DNA from: an uncultured Bacillota bacterium
GTDB lineage: Bacteria; Bacillota_I; Bacilli_A; RF39; UBA660
Length of the DNA: 64,000 nt
Reading direction: 5' to 3'
Assembly: GCA_958428295.1 (NCBI GenBank)
Contig: CAUAFL010000007.1
Location: 7,980-71,979 of the forward strand
Of the stretch, positions 62,645 through 64,000 are shown in pieces (within the stretch, counting starts at the first letter, position 1; every line of letters begins with the position of its first letter). Below the pieces are notes generated by a model, which saw only the letters and a list, made by a program, of their open reading frames with translations, did not search any database and was not told where the DNA came from. Position numbers and translations under genes: made by a program.

Positions 62645-63874
62645 ATGTCATTTGAAATCTTAAAAGCCGAACAATTTAGAGAATTTATTGAAACTAGTGC
62701 CCAGAAAACTTTTATGCAAACACCAGAAATTGGGCAAGTACGCGCAAAAAATGGTTGGCAGGTATATTATCTAGGAATGAGAGAACATCGAAAGTTAATT
62801 GCAGCCACTATGGTAATAGCTAAAAAACGTTATTTTGGCAAATCAGAGTTTTATGCTTTAAGAGGACCTATTTTGGATTACCAAAATAAAGAACTAGTAA
62901 CAGAATTTATGGAACAGCTAACAGAATTTGTTAAAATCAATGGTGGCTATTGTCTACGAATTGATCCCTATGTTATATATCGGCAACGTGACGGCGCCGG
63001 CGCTTTAGTAACTGGTGGTATTGATAATCATAACATTCTAGAGACGTTAAAAGAAATAGGCTTTCATAAAGTGAAAAAAGAAAATATGGAACAAGTTGGA
63101 TGGATGTATGTATTAGATATTGAAGGGAAAACAGAAGAAGAAATACTTAAAAACATGAAACCAAATACTCGTAATATCATTCGTAAGACTCTAAAAAATG
63201 GAATTGAAGTTAAAGAGTTAACAAAAGAAGAATTAAGGGAATTTTATAAAATCATGCAAGAGACTGGTAAGCGCAAAGGCTTTGCAATTCGAGAGTATTC
63301 CTATTTTGAAAATATATATGATGCCTTTCATCCCCGGGAAGAAATTAAATTTCTTATAACAAAATTAAACTTACAACATCATATTGAGTTATTAACCAAA
63401 GAGAAAGAAGAGAAAGAAATTGAACAACAGAAACTCTCTAAGGCCAAGTATAATGATGGTAAACGTAAAACGCTAGAGGAAGCTATACAAGGCATTAATA
63501 AACGAATAGAACAAGCTAAAAATATTCAAATAGAAAAAGGAGATGAGATTACCTTATCAGGATCAATGTTTTTATTAACGAAACCAGAAATTGTGTACTT
63601 ATCCAGTGGTAATTATGAAGAATTTATGATGTATAATTCCCAATATTTAATTCAGTGGGAAATGATTAAATATGGAATTGCTCATGGTTACAAAAGATAT
63701 AATTTTTATGGTATTCCTGATAGCTTTGATAAAAATGACAAGGATTACGGAATTTATGAATTTAAAACCGGTTTTAATGGTTATGTAGAAGAATTAATAG
63801 GAGAATATATTCTTCCCACCTCGTTTTGGTTCTATATAATTCAATTGGCTCGGAAACTAAAAAAACATTTTTAA
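62645..63874 (+). CDS. FemAB-family aminoacyl transferase, copy 2
   Basis: 409 residues, homologous to copy 1. It has FYALRGPILDYQNKELV, LRIDPYVIYRQRDG, the coiled-coil arm (about 245-300) and the C-terminal GIYEFKTGFNGYVEELIGEY. The RBS AAGGAGGAAATAAG overlaps the flippase stop, so the two are coupled. Two FemAB enzymes imply a cross-bridge of at least two added residues, or separate substrates. The added amino acid cannot be read from sequence. Confidence 0.9.
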   Translation: MSFEILKAEQFREFIETSAQKTFMQTPEIGQVRAKNGWQVYYLGMREHRKLIAATMVIAKKRYFGKSEFYALRGPILDYQNKELVTEFMEQLTEFVKINGGYCLRIDPYVIYRQRDGAGALVTGGIDNHNILETLKEIGFHKVKKENMEQVGWMYVLDIEGKTEEEILKNMKPNTRNIIRKTLKNGIEVKELTKEELREFYKIMQETGKRKGFAIREYSYFENIYDAFHPREEIKFLITKLNLQHHIELLTKEKEEKEIEQQKLSKAKYNDGKRKTLEEAIQGINKRIEQAKNIQIEKGDEITLSGSMFLLTKPEIVYLSSGNYEEFMMYNSQYLIQWEMIKYGIAHGYKRYNFYGIPDSFDKNDKDYGIYEFKTGFNGYVEELIGEYILPTSFWFYIIQLARKLKKHF

Positions 63875-63879
63875 AATAA

Positions 63880-63908
63880 TTTACACAAATACCATTAATT
63901 GCTAGACT
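63880..63908 (+). promoter_or_regulatory. Promoter of the right-edge gene
   Basis: TTTACA (63880-63885), 17-bp spacer, TAGACT (63903-63908) with TGC before the -10. Confidence 0.5.
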
Positions 63909-63936
63909 AGTGATATAACCTAAAGGAGGAAAGAGA

Positions 63937-64000
63937 ATGAAGAAGATAGATAGCATAATGTTAACCTGGGGGGGGGTACGATTATCTAACTAATCGTTCT
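63937..64000 (+). pseudogene. Right-edge gene start interrupted at a nine-G tract
   Basis: AAAGGAGGAAAGAGA precedes ATG 63937, a strong start. The frame reads MKKIDSIMLTW and then enters nine consecutive G (63968-63976). As written, it stops at TAA after 18 codons. With eight or eleven G the frame stays open to the window edge and continues GGYDYLTNRS. Either the tract is a slipped-strand phase switch now in the off state, or a sequencing or assembly error. The product is not identifiable. Confidence 0.5.

Overview
The window is about 64 kb of a low-GC bacterial chromosome carrying core informational genes. It uses the standard code: TGG encodes Trp, and TGA is a true stop, for example at the end of essC. 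The organism looks like a member of the Bacilli near the Mollicutes/Erysipelotrichia branch, possibly an uncultured gut lineage. The evidence is Firmicutes-type ribosomal-protein leaders, a leucine T-box, Spo0A, a Cse60-like sporulation protein, FemAB-type wall transferases, a Firmicutes-style type VII secretion ATPase, and an RpoB with the Asn found in rifampicin-insensitive Mollicutes. The species assignment is inference.

Layout. 1-3.4 kb: the start of an SplB-like radical-SAM repair gene on the minus strand, with a LexA-like box in its promoter, then uvrB and an unknown gene. 3.5-6.8 kb: secE, nusG, rplK, rplA, rplJ, rplL, with an L1-type leader element and an L10 leader/attenuator. 6.9-14.4 kb: an accessory insert holding an SDR oxidoreductase, a structured RNA gene with pseudoknot topology, a minimal type VII secretion locus (essC, esaB/yukD, two WXG100-like proteins) and a second RNA gene on the minus strand. 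14.4-22.4 kb: rsmC, rpoB, rpoC. The usual rplL-rsmC-rpoB neighbourhood has therefore been split by the secretion/RNA insert.

22.4-38.2 kb: exported nuclease, polysaccharide deacetylase, EEP phosphatase, nucleotidase; glycolytic genes gapA, pgk, tpiA and gpmI interleaved with a GNAT protein, a YbhN-like membrane protein and a GT4 glycosyltransferase; spo0A with its own 0A boxes; an AAA/DUF4143-type ATPase; dinB; and small unknown genes. 38.2-52.4 kb: one long S10-spc-alpha operon running from an S10 leader to rplQ. It lacks rpmD (L30) and contains secY, adk, map, infA, rpmJ and rpoA.

52.4-64 kb: a helical-repeat protein, then a T-box controlling a small membrane protein plus leuS. LeuS is unusual: about 140 residues containing a perfect Nudix box are inserted in its editing domain. 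Next come a secreted or anchored BspA/DUF285 repeat protein preceded by tandem Spo0A boxes, a helical-bundle protein, a Cse60-like small protein, and a wall cluster of two FemAB transferases around a MurJ/SpoVB-type flippase. The window ends in a reading frame interrupted by a nine-G tract, a possible phase switch or an error.

Promoters of the TTGACA-N17-TATAAT type and intrinsic terminators are very clear throughout. I saw no tRNA, rRNA, CRISPR array or intact mobile element.
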